Assembly: GCA_030247675.1 (NCBI GenBank)
Contig: JAOTRX010000006.1
Location: 186,001 to 250,000, forward strand
Length of the DNA: 64,000 bases
Source of the DNA: Desulforhopalus sp.
GTDB taxonomy: Bacteria; Desulfobacterota; Desulfobulbia; Desulfobulbales; Desulfocapsaceae
Direction: 5' to 3'
This document shows, one piece after another, positions 35,056-43,389 of this stretch. Under the pieces are notes generated by a model, which ran no database searches, was not told the origin of the DNA, and saw nothing but the letters and a program-made list of their open reading frames with translations. The position numbers and the translations under genes are program-made. Numbering within the stretch: position 1 is the first letter of the stretch; the number at the start of each line of letters is the position of its first letter.

Positions 35056-36033
35056 ATGCTCACCAGAAGACAGAATCTACTCGAAACCATCAGGGGTGGC
35101 AAACCGGACCGGTTTGTCAACCAGTATGAATTTTTGGATATAATCCTCGAAGCACCGCTGAGAACCCGGCCGCAACGGGGCCAGACCATCACCAACGAAT
35201 GGGGTATCACGATCTCCTGGCCGGAGGACCAGCTGGGGCCTTTCCCGGTCCACGATGAAGCCCACATCGCCATGAAGGATATCACCAAATGGCGGGAGAC
35301 CATCAAATGCCCCACCGTCGACTTTTCCGATGAGCGGTGGGCGCCGGCGGTGAAACATGCCGCCTCCGTCGATCGCGACGACAAATACGTCACGGTCTTC
35401 TTTGCTTCCGGCACCTTCGAGATGACTCATTTTCTCATGGGCATGGAAGATGCCATGATGAATCTCTACGAAGAACCGGAGCACATGCATGATCTCATCG
35501 ACTTCCTCACCGACTATGAGATCCGCTATGCCGAGCAGATTATCAAGCGCATCAAGCCGAATGCTCTGTTCCATCATGACGACTGGGGCTCGCAGATCGC
35601 CTCGCTGATGTCGCCGCAGATGTTCAAGGAGTTTTTCCTGGAACCTTATAAAAGGGTCTATAAATTCTGGAAGGACAACGGCATCGAGCTGATCGTCCAC
35701 CACAGCGATTCTTATGCCGCCAACCTGGTGCCCTTTATGATCGAGATGGGCATCGACATCTGGCAGGGCGTGATGACCACCAACAACACCCCGGAACTGA
35801 TAAAAAAATACGGCGGACAGATATCCTTTATGGGCGAAGTCGACAGCGGCCCTCTCGATCACCAGAATTGGGACGCCAAGGTGATTGCCGAGCATGTCGA
35901 GAGGGCCTGTACGACCTGCGGCAAGCACTACTTTATCCCTTGCCTGACCCAGGGCTTGAATGTCAGCTCCTTCCCCGGTGTCTATGAGGCGGCAAGCAAG
36001 GCCATCGATGAGATGAGCAAGAAGATGTTCTGA
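35056..36033 (+). CDS. URO-D-superfamily substrate:corrinoid methyltransferase (MtvB/MtaA-like)
   Basis: A 325-residue protein of the uroporphyrinogen decarboxylase superfamily. Typical segments are RRQNLLETIRGGKPDRFVNQYEF (N-terminal helix and Arg finger), FLTDYEIRYAEQIIKR, NALFHHDDWGSQ, IELIVHHSDSYAANLVPFMIEMG (metal-site His residues) and FMGEVDSGPL. In this context it is the likely MT-I that takes a methyl group from the growth substrate. MT-I enzymes of this superfamily occur in O-demethylases of acetogens, and the aromatic-acid transporter upstream fits that role. AAGGAGA precedes the ATG. Exact substrate (methoxyaromatic, methylamine or other) is not provable here. Confidence 0.85.
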   Translation: MLTRRQNLLETIRGGKPDRFVNQYEFLDIILEAPLRTRPQRGQTITNEWGITISWPEDQLGPFPVHDEAHIAMKDITKWRETIKCPTVDFSDERWAPAVKHAASVDRDDKYVTVFFASGTFEMTHFLMGMEDAMMNLYEEPEHMHDLIDFLTDYEIRYAEQIIKRIKPNALFHHDDWGSQIASLMSPQMFKEFFLEPYKRVYKFWKDNGIELIVHHSDSYAANLVPFMIEMGIDIWQGVMTTNNTPELIKKYGGQISFMGEVDSGPLDHQNWDAKVIAEHVERACTTCGKHYFIPCLTQGLNVSSFPGVYEAASKAIDEMSKKMF

Positions 36034-36062
36034 TACCAAAAAGAAGCGGAACACCATCCCAT

Positions 36063-36099
36063 AAAACGGCACGGGCAGATCTTTCGCCGTGCCGTTTTT
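36063..36099. terminator. Bidirectional terminator after the methyltransferase operon
   Basis: AAAACGGCACGG pairs with CCGTGCCGTTTTT around a 12-base loop. The T-run follows on the plus strand and the A-run gives one on the minus strand. It separates the methyltransferase operon from the convergent sigma-54 regulator gene. Confidence 0.8.
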
Positions 36100-36118
36100 C
36101 GTATGCACGTACACGGGC

Positions 36119-36178
36119 GATGCTGAGCAAGTTTGGTGCACTGAGTGCACCCTACGAAAACATATCCCCCCTTGCGAG
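36119..36178. repeat. Degenerate repeat with GGTGCAC/GTGCACC inverted repeat
   Basis: GGTGCAC-TGA-GTGCACC at 36135-36151 is a perfect inverted repeat. The flanks GCTGAGCAA and ACGAAAACATAT with CCCCCTTGCG resemble the dispersed repeat family. It may be a diverged or composite member; the middle is unlike the family consensus. Confidence 0.35.
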
Positions 36179-36189
36179 GAACAGTCCGC

Positions 36190-39100
36190 CTAGCCGATCT
36201 TATAGGCGTCTCTTTTAATTCCCAGGCGAAGCATCATCGAATGGAGGGTGGTGGGTTTGATCTCCAAGAGCTCCGCCGCGCCGCCTTTGCCGGTGACCTT
36301 TCCCCGGCATCTGGCCAGGGCACTGAGGATATGCCGGGCCTCCATCTCCCGGAGCGGCAGGATCGTTTCATCCTTGCCGGCAATCCGCAGCGGGCTGGTA
36401 TCGAGCGGCGGGATATGCAGCCGGCCGTTTTTGCTGAGCAGTACCGCTCGCTCTATGACGTGCCGCAGTTCGCGGATATTGCCGGGCCAATGGTAGCTCA
36501 TCAACAGCTCCAGCTCTTTTTTGGCGATCCGGTCAAACTGCTTGGCAAATTTCTTGCTGAATATCTCCAGGAAATAGCGGGCTAAAGCCGGGATGTCGTC
36601 AGCACGTTCGCGCAGGGCGGGGACGCGTATGGGGAAGACATTGAGGCGATAATAAAAGTCGGAGCGGAAAAGACCTTTCTCGACCAGCTCTTCGATGTTC
36701 CTGTTGCTTGCCGCCAGGAGACGGAAGCGGGTCTTGATGGTGTGGGTGCCGCCCACCCGTTCGAATTCCCTGGCCTCTAAAACCCGCAGCATCTTCGCCT
36801 GAATATCGAGGGAAAAGGCATCGATATCATCGAGGAACAGGGTCCCCCGGCTGGCCAGTTCAAAGCGGCCCTCCCGTGATCCGGTAGCTCCGGTAAAAGA
36901 ACCCTTTTCATGGCCGAAGAGCTCGCTGGCCATGAGCTCCGGGCTGAGTGACACGACATTGACCGCGATAAATGGCCCTGAAGCCCGGTTACTGTTGTGG
37001 TGGATGGCCTGTGCCACCAGATCCTTGCCCACCCCGGTTTCGCCGGTAATCATGACCGTTGTATCCGATTTGGCAACCTGGCTGATGAGACCCAGCATCT
37101 GTTTGAACGGCCCAGCCCGGCCGATCATCGGAGTTTTCAGCAGGCTCGGCTCAAAGGCCTCCCGGTAGTAATTGGCCTCCGCCTCCAGGGTGCTTTTCAG
37201 ATCGACGATTTCTTCATAGGCCTCGAGATTTTGCAGGGCTATCGCCGCCTGATTGGCAATGATCCGCAGCAGGGATATCTCATCCTCCGGAAGCTGCAGC
37301 CGGGTTGGCCCGCCATCCATGAAGATCACACCCATGACCTTGGTCTTCAGCCGGATGGGAAAGCAGCCGGTCCAGCCGACAGCGCTCAGATATTCGGTAT
37401 ACCCCAGGGGCATGCGGCGCGTTTGGGCAGACGGACCGTGCAACTCTGTGCTATCCGCCCGGCCGTACATGTTGGCCTCTTTGACAATTTCGGTACCGTT
37501 TTGAAAGACCTGTTCGATGAGGTCCCTTTGGTAGGAAAAAGCCTCGGGGGAGGTATCGGAGGTCTCAAAGTTACGGCTGGCTACCATTTCCAGTTGCTTG
37601 TCCTGCTGGAGGAAGATGGCACCCCGCTCGGCCCCGGCGATGCGCACGGCCTGCATGATAATCTCGCTGAGCAACTCGTTACGGCTGCGTATGGAACCGA
37701 GGGCATTGCCGACGTTGACGAGGGACTCAACCCAAAAGGCATGTTTTGATGCCCGGTCGAGGGAGGATTTGAGGTCCTTGGGAAAAAGGTTCGGGTTCAC
37801 CTTGGCGAGGGTGTCCCAGGCCTCTTTCAAAAGTTTTTCCGCGGCCCCACAGTTATTTTCACCCAGGCGCAATCGGGCCAGAAGAATTTGGGCGTGGGCT
37901 AATTCAATCTTCGCTCCGGCTTGGGTCAACAGCGCCATGCTTTTTTGCAGATCGGCCACAATCGAAGTCAGGGGTTCTCTCCTTTTATAGGCGGCAAGCG
38001 CCCGGAAGCGCAAGGCCACGCCCTGCATATAAATGTCTGGCCAGTTGAGCAAGTGCTCGATATCTGAATTAAAATTCCATTCAGGATGGACCATGCCCCG
38101 TTCTTCGAGGCCGAGCATGACCTCCAGGTTGTCCGGTCCGCGGTGGTGCGGCGTTCCCAGGACCTTGGCATTCTCCCAAGCGGCACTGAGATATTCGAAG
38201 GCCTTCTGGTAATTACCCCGGCAATAGGCAAAATAGGCCCTTTTGCCGTTACCTGGCCAAAGAAAATACTGGTCCAGCAATTCTTCGGGGGTGTGGAAGA
38301 TTTCCTCCAGGATGGTCTCGCCCTCATCGATCCTCCCGGCATCGCCGAGGATGAGCACCAGGATGAGCTTGGCATGACGATCAAGGTCCGGGGCATTCAA
38401 TTCCCCTGCCTTCCGGCAGACCGTCTTGAGCAGTCCGACCCCCCTGGCTGTCTCGCCGGCAACGCCGTAGGTCCATCCCAGCCGTATGCAGCTTTTCAGG
38501 GTTTCCACGTCGGAAGGCAATTCTTCATGATTGCCGATGACCGACTCGTACCGTTCGATAGCTTTGGTGACATAGCCCTGCCAGAAAAGCAGTTCGGAAT
38601 TGGCCAAGGCCACCTGCAGCCGGACATCACCCGGCACCTCATGGTTGACGAGCATCTGCCAGGCCCGTTCAAGGTGCCCGGTCGCTTCGTCGGATCGGGA
38701 GGTCTTAATGAAGGTCTTGGCGATGAGGACCCGCAACCGTATCTCCAGGACCGGGTCTTTATCGGAAGAAACCAGCTGCAGAGCGCGGCTGAGATATTTT
38801 CTCTGGATTTCCGGAGGTAGGGCGCTGTCGCGGCAGGTGCATATGCCGATGGCGGCATCGATAAAGCATTGCCGGTCCTTCGGGCAAAGCTCGAGAGTCG
38901 CCATACCATCCAGGGCCATGCGGTAATAGGCTGCGGCATCGATGGGCAGATTCAGATCTAAACAATAGTGACCGGCCAGCACCAGCTCATGGCAATGGGC
39001 CAGCGGCAGGCCGGAGGTCTGGTAGATATGCGCCAGATTCAGCCATCTTTGCGCACCGTCCGGCATATTCTTGAAAACGCCGGCAATGGCCTGCTCGGCG

Positions 39101-39375
39101 GCCCTGAACACGGTTGCCTGGGGGATGTTGGCTAGAGACTTTTTTGCCGCTTTATAATCAGCGAGATAATAATATCCAGCACCTTTTTCCTTATATTTCA
39201 AAAGGTAACCGGATTTTACCAGGTCTTCAACCTTCTGCAGCACCTCGACCGGCCCGTCACCGGTGAGCGTACACAGGGTATTCAGGGAGATGGGCGGCGG
39301 CAGCAGGGCGATAAGCAGAGCAATGGAGAGATCAATAGCATTGTGGTCTTCGGTGTTGCCGTCAGTTCGTGTCAC
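36190..39375 (-). CDS. TPR-GAF-sigma-54 activator (AAA+, Fis-type HTH)
   Basis: A 1061-residue regulator starting at GTG with CAGGAG upstream. Residues 1-75 look like a winged-helix/linker, and about 80-530 form TPR-like helical repeats as in MalT/STAND regulators. About 560-720 is a GAF domain (RIAGAERGAIFLQQ). The AAA+ domain (about 735-960) has Walker A GETGVGKD and Walker B GTLFLDDIDA. The sigma-54 contact loop reads GSFTGA rather than GAFTGA. The C-terminus is a Fis-like HTH (GKGGAAELLEIKPTTLHSMM). It probably activates the methyltransferase operon from the sigma-54-type promoter at 30542; that assignment is inference. Confidence 0.88.
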   Translation of the reverse strand: MTRTDGNTEDHNAIDLSIALLIALLPPPISLNTLCTLTGDGPVEVLQKVEDLVKSGYLLKYKEKGAGYYYLADYKAAKKSLANIPQATVFRAAEQAIAGVFKNMPDGAQRWLNLAHIYQTSGLPLAHCHELVLAGHYCLDLNLPIDAAAYYRMALDGMATLELCPKDRQCFIDAAIGICTCRDSALPPEIQRKYLSRALQLVSSDKDPVLEIRLRVLIAKTFIKTSRSDEATGHLERAWQMLVNHEVPGDVRLQVALANSELLFWQGYVTKAIERYESVIGNHEELPSDVETLKSCIRLGWTYGVAGETARGVGLLKTVCRKAGELNAPDLDRHAKLILVLILGDAGRIDEGETILEEIFHTPEELLDQYFLWPGNGKRAYFAYCRGNYQKAFEYLSAAWENAKVLGTPHHRGPDNLEVMLGLEERGMVHPEWNFNSDIEHLLNWPDIYMQGVALRFRALAAYKRREPLTSIVADLQKSMALLTQAGAKIELAHAQILLARLRLGENNCGAAEKLLKEAWDTLAKVNPNLFPKDLKSSLDRASKHAFWVESLVNVGNALGSIRSRNELLSEIIMQAVRIAGAERGAIFLQQDKQLEMVASRNFETSDTSPEAFSYQRDLIEQVFQNGTEIVKEANMYGRADSTELHGPSAQTRRMPLGYTEYLSAVGWTGCFPIRLKTKVMGVIFMDGGPTRLQLPEDEISLLRIIANQAAIALQNLEAYEEIVDLKSTLEAEANYYREAFEPSLLKTPMIGRAGPFKQMLGLISQVAKSDTTVMITGETGVGKDLVAQAIHHNSNRASGPFIAVNVVSLSPELMASELFGHEKGSFTGATGSREGRFELASRGTLFLDDIDAFSLDIQAKMLRVLEAREFERVGGTHTIKTRFRLLAASNRNIEELVEKGLFRSDFYYRLNVFPIRVPALRERADDIPALARYFLEIFSKKFAKQFDRIAKKELELLMSYHWPGNIRELRHVIERAVLLSKNGRLHIPPLDTSPLRIAGKDETILPLREMEARHILSALARCRGKVTGKGGAAELLEIKPTTLHSMMLRLGIKRDAYKIG

Positions 39376-39389
39376 TGTTCAACTCCTGT

Positions 39390-39413
39390 ACCTGAGATAT
39401 CACCATATCAGGT
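39390..39413. promoter_or_regulatory. Inverted repeat before the TPR-GAF-sigma-54 regulator
   Basis: ACCTGA-N12-TCAGGT lies 15-40 bp upstream of the GTG start. It is placed to act as an operator or autoregulatory site. No copy of the ACGATATATCGT element is found here. Confidence 0.3.
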
Positions 39414-39548
39414 CATAACCATGACCAAAAACGTCGAGAAAATATCGGGAACTCGAATATAGAGGCAATATACCCAATAAAGAGACAGAAAAGGAGCATG
39501 AATGTGCTGCTTTGAAGATAAGGGATCAGAAAAGTGCGGCGGTAATCG

Positions 39549-39857
39549 TTACTTGGCGAACTTTTCAAGCAAGTCGAAATACGAGGCGGTGAATACGCCC
39601 CCCACTGCGATCCAGACCTTTGAAGCACAGTCTTGTGAGAACTTGAGCCGTTCTCTGAAATCCTTGTCGTTCTTCTGTTCATCGGTGGCCAGATAGGTGT
39701 ACTCGAACCAGAACCAGATGGGGGGCAAAACCGTCCAGGCGACCGCTATCCAGCAACGTACGGATTTTGACGTTTGCGGCAAGTATACGGAGAAGGCTGC
39801 GCCCACAAGGGCCAGAACAACCATGACAACTATGACTATCCTATGACGAGCATTCAT
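39549..39857 (-). CDS. Small membrane protein (unrecognised)
   Basis: A 102-residue protein with a strong ribosome site (GGAGG four bases before the ATG). Two hydrophobic helices are visible, IVIVVMVVLALVGAAFSVYL (about 8-27) and CWIAVAWTVLPPIWFWFEYTYL (about 35-56). A charged loop and a weak third segment (VWIAVGGVFTASYFDLL) follow. No family recognised. It stands alone, with no operon partner. Confidence 0.55.
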   Translation of the reverse strand: MNARHRIVIVVMVVLALVGAAFSVYLPQTSKSVRCWIAVAWTVLPPIWFWFEYTYLATDEQKNDKDFRERLKFSQDCASKVWIAVGGVFTASYFDLLEKFAK

Positions 39858-40006
39858 ACATCCTCCATTTTTTAAAGGAATTTACGAAGTGCACTGGATT
39901 CTACAGTTATTGGCGTCAAAGAAGATGGCAAGGCAATTGCCTGAAAGGTATCTCTCGGCGACACCGATTATTACGCTCTGTTGAAAAAGGTACGTGGGTC
40001 GTCGTC

Positions 40007-40642
40007 TTACGCAGGCTGCAGAACATAGCCCGGTGCCGCTTGGCCTGGCCACAATTCGTATAAAACTTCTGGTTCGGAGGTGCCACCGTGGCGAGGGCTT
40101 GGCGGGATGCCCAATGCCCTCGCGGCAGTAATGCTCATCTCGCCGACTTTAGAGCTGGGGCCGCGGTCTGCAACAAGGCATTCGACGCTGTTTCCGCGAT
40201 AGGTTGCTCTGGCACGGCAGCCTCTGACAATTCCGGCAGTTCGTTGGACGATCAGTGGCGGAACCACGATATATGGCACAGTCTCCGCATCGACATATGC
40301 GGAGTGGTCGGTAGCTGCTTTGCCCGGGTGTCGATACCAAGTCATAGACGCAATGATCCCGCCCGGGAAGACTTTCGGTTCGTTGTCGTCATCCAGGATG
40401 ACAATGTCTCGAGCCCAGGCGTGTGCGCAGACGATCTTGCCGTCAACGAGTTTCATTCCACCATTGGCGAGCGCCTCAGATCCGGAATCATCGACGCGGT
40501 AAGCTGCCTGCTCACCGTTCTGACCATTTGCGCCGTCTGCATCGATATCGGCATCGCCAACGAAATGGACTCTGCCGTCTGTGTCCTCCAGTATTTGACA
40601 GACAAACCCTTCTCCGGTAATCGAGCCTAGCAGTCTTGTCAT
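40007..40642 (-). CDS. GH75 (chitosanase)-like protein without signal peptide
   Basis: About 211 residues from the ATG at 40642, which has TTGGAGG upstream. The segments DADIDADGANG, YVDAETVPYIVVPP, VADRGPSSKVGEMSITAARALG and EVLYELWPG resemble bacterial members of glycoside hydrolase family 75 (first known as fungal chitosanases), including the D-x-GP-x-x-K-x-GE-x-S segment near the proposed active site. The assignment rests on recalled family patterns, so it is moderate. No signal peptide is visible, which is odd for a polysaccharide hydrolase. No carbohydrate genes surround it. Confidence 0.5.
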   Translation of the reverse strand: MTRLLGSITGEGFVCQILEDTDGRVHFVGDADIDADGANGQNGEQAAYRVDDSGSEALANGGMKLVDGKIVCAHAWARDIVILDDDNEPKVFPGGIIASMTWYRHPGKAATDHSAYVDAETVPYIVVPPLIVQRTAGIVRGCRARATYRGNSVECLVADRGPSSKVGEMSITAARALGIPPSPRHGGTSEPEVLYELWPGQAAPGYVLQPA

Positions 40643-40772
40643 TGCAGCCTCCAATTTAAAAAGGGTCAGAGTAAAATTAAAATAACTTTTCTTGGTAAAG
40701 CAAAAGATCCTCTGGCCATCTTTATGCGTAGGGAACGGATACGATGTCCAATATTTCCAAACAATTCACCTT

Positions 40773-41372
40773 TTACCTTCGCACCACCGAGCGCAGCTGC
40801 CGGTCATGCCAATTCCCAAGTAGAGTGAGCGCCGCGATCGCTCCAAGGAGGGCCAGAGCCATGTCCGACTGGGTGTCCCAGATATATCCCTGGGTACCGA
40901 GGAAGGCCTCGGCACCCTCGCCGGTAGCGGCAGCCACCCACCATTCAACAAGCTCGTAGCTGGCGGAAAAGGCAAGACAGAATGAGACGATGACGAATTT
41001 CAACCAACTCCGGCCGTTTACCACCTGTTTACGGATCAGCAGTTCCCTGGCAATCATCGCCGGGACAAAGCCCTGGGCAAAATGGCCGACCTTGTCGTAG
41101 CTATTGCGGGTGAAGCCGAAGAGTGTCTTGAAATAGTCGAAAAGAGGCACCTCCGCGTAGGTATAATGGCCGCCGACCATGAGGATGATGCAGTGGACGA
41201 GGATCAGAAAATAAACCAGCGGAGTGAGGCGGAAGGTTCGATAGGTGGCGGCCAGCACTATCACCCCGATGATGGCCGGCACGACTTCGAGAAACCAGGT
41301 AAACCGGTCCTTTGGAAAAATTCCGGACCAGATGAAGACAGCGGCGAAGATACAAATCCATAGATTTTTCAT
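40773..41372 (-). CDS. yjdF: DUF2238 (YjdF-like) inner-membrane protein
   Basis: A 199-residue polytopic membrane protein. The pattern VHCIILMVGGHYTYAEVPLF, RNSYDKVGHFAQGFVPAMIARELL, SASYELVEWWVAAATGEGAEAFLGTQGY and WDTQSDMALALLGA is diagnostic of DUF2238/YjdF. About six helices are expected. No function is established for the family. It is an isolated gene between repeat remnants. Confidence 0.85.
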   Translation of the reverse strand: MKNLWICIFAAVFIWSGIFPKDRFTWFLEVVPAIIGVIVLAATYRTFRLTPLVYFLILVHCIILMVGGHYTYAEVPLFDYFKTLFGFTRNSYDKVGHFAQGFVPAMIARELLIRKQVVNGRSWLKFVIVSFCLAFSASYELVEWWVAAATGEGAEAFLGTQGYIWDTQSDMALALLGAIAALTLLGNWHDRQLRSVVRR

Positions 41373-42078
41373 AGCAATTTTTAGTTGTAATTATTGGTGA
41401 TAATTTAACCGAAGTAAAAAGTTGTGCTTTTAATGTTTCTCTGACCCCAATTACCTTTTACCCTCTCCACCAAACGTGGGATACCGTGAGCTTGGTCGCG
41501 GTTTGTCGCCGGGGTGGTGGTGGGAATCCAGCCCCGTCATCTATTTTTTCTCCATGCGCGTAGCAGTCGGTTTGTGCGTAAAACCAGCGAAGCGAAAATA
41601 AAAAGCATCTGCAGCGAAGGAAAAACTCTTATCTTGCCAAAACAGAATTGACTCCTGTTGATTAATTCAACCTCATATAATGCCCTTAAGTCAAACCTGA
41701 CCCTAGCCCGACCCCATTCTCGGACCGTACCCTCTCGGCCTTCCGCTCTCGCCGAGCTGTATCAATCACCTGGGGCTGTGAAGTGGTTTGAAATATGCTT
41801 GGTGGTAATGGGAAACCTCCGCTTTCCCATTGATAAAACTTATCATGAATGTTCCCAGAATATGTCGTAATTTCCGTTTTCCCGTAACAATTTTCCGAAT
41901 AAGAAAAAATAAAAAACCAGTTTTAGAAATGCTATGTTACTAAAAATCTGTAATTATTAGCAATAAAAAAACACATAAATGTAGCGATATTTGCTAGGTT
42001 TTTGCAGAGCGAAAATACATTAATATTAAAATATCTGGAGGAGGATTTTTCAAAAAAATTATTTTTAAGGGGGGCGGA
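41373..42078. other. A+T-rich intergenic region upstream of the PEP-CTERM gene
   Basis: About 700 bases without a supported gene. The left half holds GGGTCAGAG-type repeat remnants and a GC-rich palindrome (41475-41545). The right half (41870-42078) is strongly A+T-rich and leads into the PEP-CTERM gene's ribosome site (AAGGGGGGCGG). No clear sigma-54 signal was found. Confidence 0.4.
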
Positions 42079-42762
42079 ATGAAAAAAAATAATCTCTCAC
42101 TGCTAGTATTGGTTGTAACGATTCTCTTTATGCAAGTAACGTCAACCGTATGCTTTGCAATGTTGACATCGTACTTTGTTACAGCTGCAAAGGTGGGGCC
42201 TATTTCAACTGGTTATTTTAACGACGCCTGGCTCAATAACATTTATATAGACCCTTCTGTTACAAACTGGATCGCTTGGCATGATGCTCCAACTCCAACT
42301 GAAGTTGGTGGAGTCGAATATGTGGGAGATTATAATAACTGGCTAGGTGTTGATGATCTGTTATATGTGACAATTACTGGCCCAGCAGGAGAAAGCACTG
42401 GCCTAACACTTATGGATCGAAATAATGCATACGGTGGATATATAGGTATACAAGCAGTATTTTACGGATCCGCGGCTGATGCACCGAATGTGACTCGCGC
42501 TGTGGGTAGTACATGGCCCCCACCGATGACAATCATTGATGAAGCCGGTCTTTTTAACGCATTCTTTGATTCAGCCGGAGCAGGCCTTTACTCATTTCAT
42601 TTTCAGTTTTACAACCAATACTCTGGGTCTTCTTACAATCCTGACTTTTATATCTTGATGGACACAGAATCAGCTCCAGTTCCTGAACCAACCGCAATGT
42701 TGCTCATTGGAACCGGACTAGCAGGATTGCTAGGATTACGCTTCAGAAAAAAGAAGGGATGA
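42079..42762 (+). CDS. PEP-CTERM sorting-domain exported protein
   Basis: A 227-residue secreted protein. The signal peptide is MKKNNLSLLVLVVTILFMQ with cleavage near VCFA. The C-terminus is a textbook PEP-CTERM signal: VPEPTAMLLIGTGLAGLLGL, then the basic RFRKKKG. Such proteins are processed by exosortase EpsH/XrtA, which is not in this window. The mature ~175 residues are rich in Asn, Tyr, Gly and Thr, with no recognised domain. Its lower GC content sets it apart from neighbours, suggesting transfer or relaxed selection. A terminator follows directly. Confidence 0.88.
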   Translation: MKKNNLSLLVLVVTILFMQVTSTVCFAMLTSYFVTAAKVGPISTGYFNDAWLNNIYIDPSVTNWIAWHDAPTPTEVGGVEYVGDYNNWLGVDDLLYVTITGPAGESTGLTLMDRNNAYGGYIGIQAVFYGSAADAPNVTRAVGSTWPPPMTIIDEAGLFNAFFDSAGAGLYSFHFQFYNQYSGSSYNPDFYILMDTESAPVPEPTAMLLIGTGLAGLLGLRFRKKKG

Positions 42763-42788
42763 AATCATTCCGAACAATCCTTGTGTCA

Positions 42789-42818
42789 CCCTCTATCTAC
42801 TCACAGATAGAGGGTTTT
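42789..42818 (+). terminator. Terminator of the PEP-CTERM gene
   Basis: CCCTCTATC pairs with GATAGAGGG around a seven-base loop, followed by five T residues. It lies 27 bases after the stop codon. Confidence 0.85.
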
Positions 42819-43137
42819 TCGTAACATTTTAGCCCTTTCTTTTAGTCAGTTATTAAACCCTGGTCCTAGGGACCGGGTCAGAGATAATTGGCTCATCCGT
42901 AAGCCGTTGCAACAGCACTAACTGGGGTCAGCACTAACTGGGGTCAGAGACAAATTAAAATTCTTCGAATTGTCAGATCTAATTATACTTTGACCCTAAT
43001 GTCCTGGCCCTAATCTCCCAGATATCGTCCCCCTTTCTGCTAGTCGATTTCTTTTCAGCTCCAGCTCTGCCGACTCCAGTTTTTGCACTACCTGCACAAT
43101 TGCTCTGTTTCGGCGCCCACAGCAACACCCAGCAATC

Positions 43138-43167
43138 ACGATATAACGTCAATAGACGAAATATCGC
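43138..43167. promoter_or_regulatory. Tandem palindromic activator sites (reductase operon)
   Basis: ACGATATAACGT (43138-43149) and ACGAAATATCGC (43156-43167) are close variants of the palindrome ACGATATATCGT at 30453. Their centres are 18 bp apart, as at 30435-30464. They lie about 77-106 bp before the sigma-54-type promoter, the usual place for an activator's upstream sites. Confidence 0.5.
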
Positions 43168-43243
43168 ACATCTCCCTTTCGTTCACAAGCGATGTATATC
43201 CCCTGAAACCCCGCTATGCTTGCGTTTTTTGGTTTTTCTAAGC

Positions 43244-43258
43244 TGGCATGTCTTTTGC
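43244..43258 (+). promoter_or_regulatory. Sigma-54 (-24/-12) promoter of the reductase operon
   Basis: TGGCATGTCTTTTGC matches the -24/-12 consensus with exact ten-base GG-GC spacing and is followed by T. It lies about 130 bp upstream of the flavoprotein start. Confidence 0.75.
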
Positions 43259-43389
43259 TCAAAAAGGGTAGGGAGCTTAACGGTTAAGGGCCTCATTCCA
43301 TTGGAAAGGGGGTGGAATGGGACCTTGCCGAGATGATTTTCAAGAATACGAGGGATTCATTTTTTAAGTCACTACAAGGAGGGAAAAGG

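Larger units (their letters stand above)
40662..43010. repeat. Scattered GGGTCAGAG / CTCTGACCC repeat remnants
   Basis: Short related motifs recur between genes: GGGTCAGAGTAAAATTAA near 40665, CTCTGACCCCAATTACC near 41440, ACCTGACCCTAGCCCGACCCC near 41695, two CACTAACTGGGGTCAG copies near 42915-42950 and TTGACCCTAATG near 42992. Such sequences often flank REP-associated (Y1-type) transposases. No transposase gene is present, so they look like leftovers. The GC-rich palindromic stretch at 41475-41545 belongs to the same debris. Confidence 0.45.
42819..43389. other. Regulatory region before the reductase operon
   Basis: About 570 bases. The left part (to ~43010) holds repeat remnants. The right part contains tandem palindromic sites (43138-43167), a sigma-54-type promoter (43244-43258) and an inverted repeat in the leader, CATTCCA-N12-TGGAATG (43294-43319). 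A short frame running into the flavoprotein gene from 43312 is not used; the Tat-protein start at 43390 has AAGGAGG. Confidence 0.5.

Noticed and set aside
41655..41695. Additional copy of the palindromic repeat (TAATGCCCTTAAG)
   Set aside because: Only the TGCCCTT core and a short unrelated inverted repeat match; the arms and ACGAAAC are missing.
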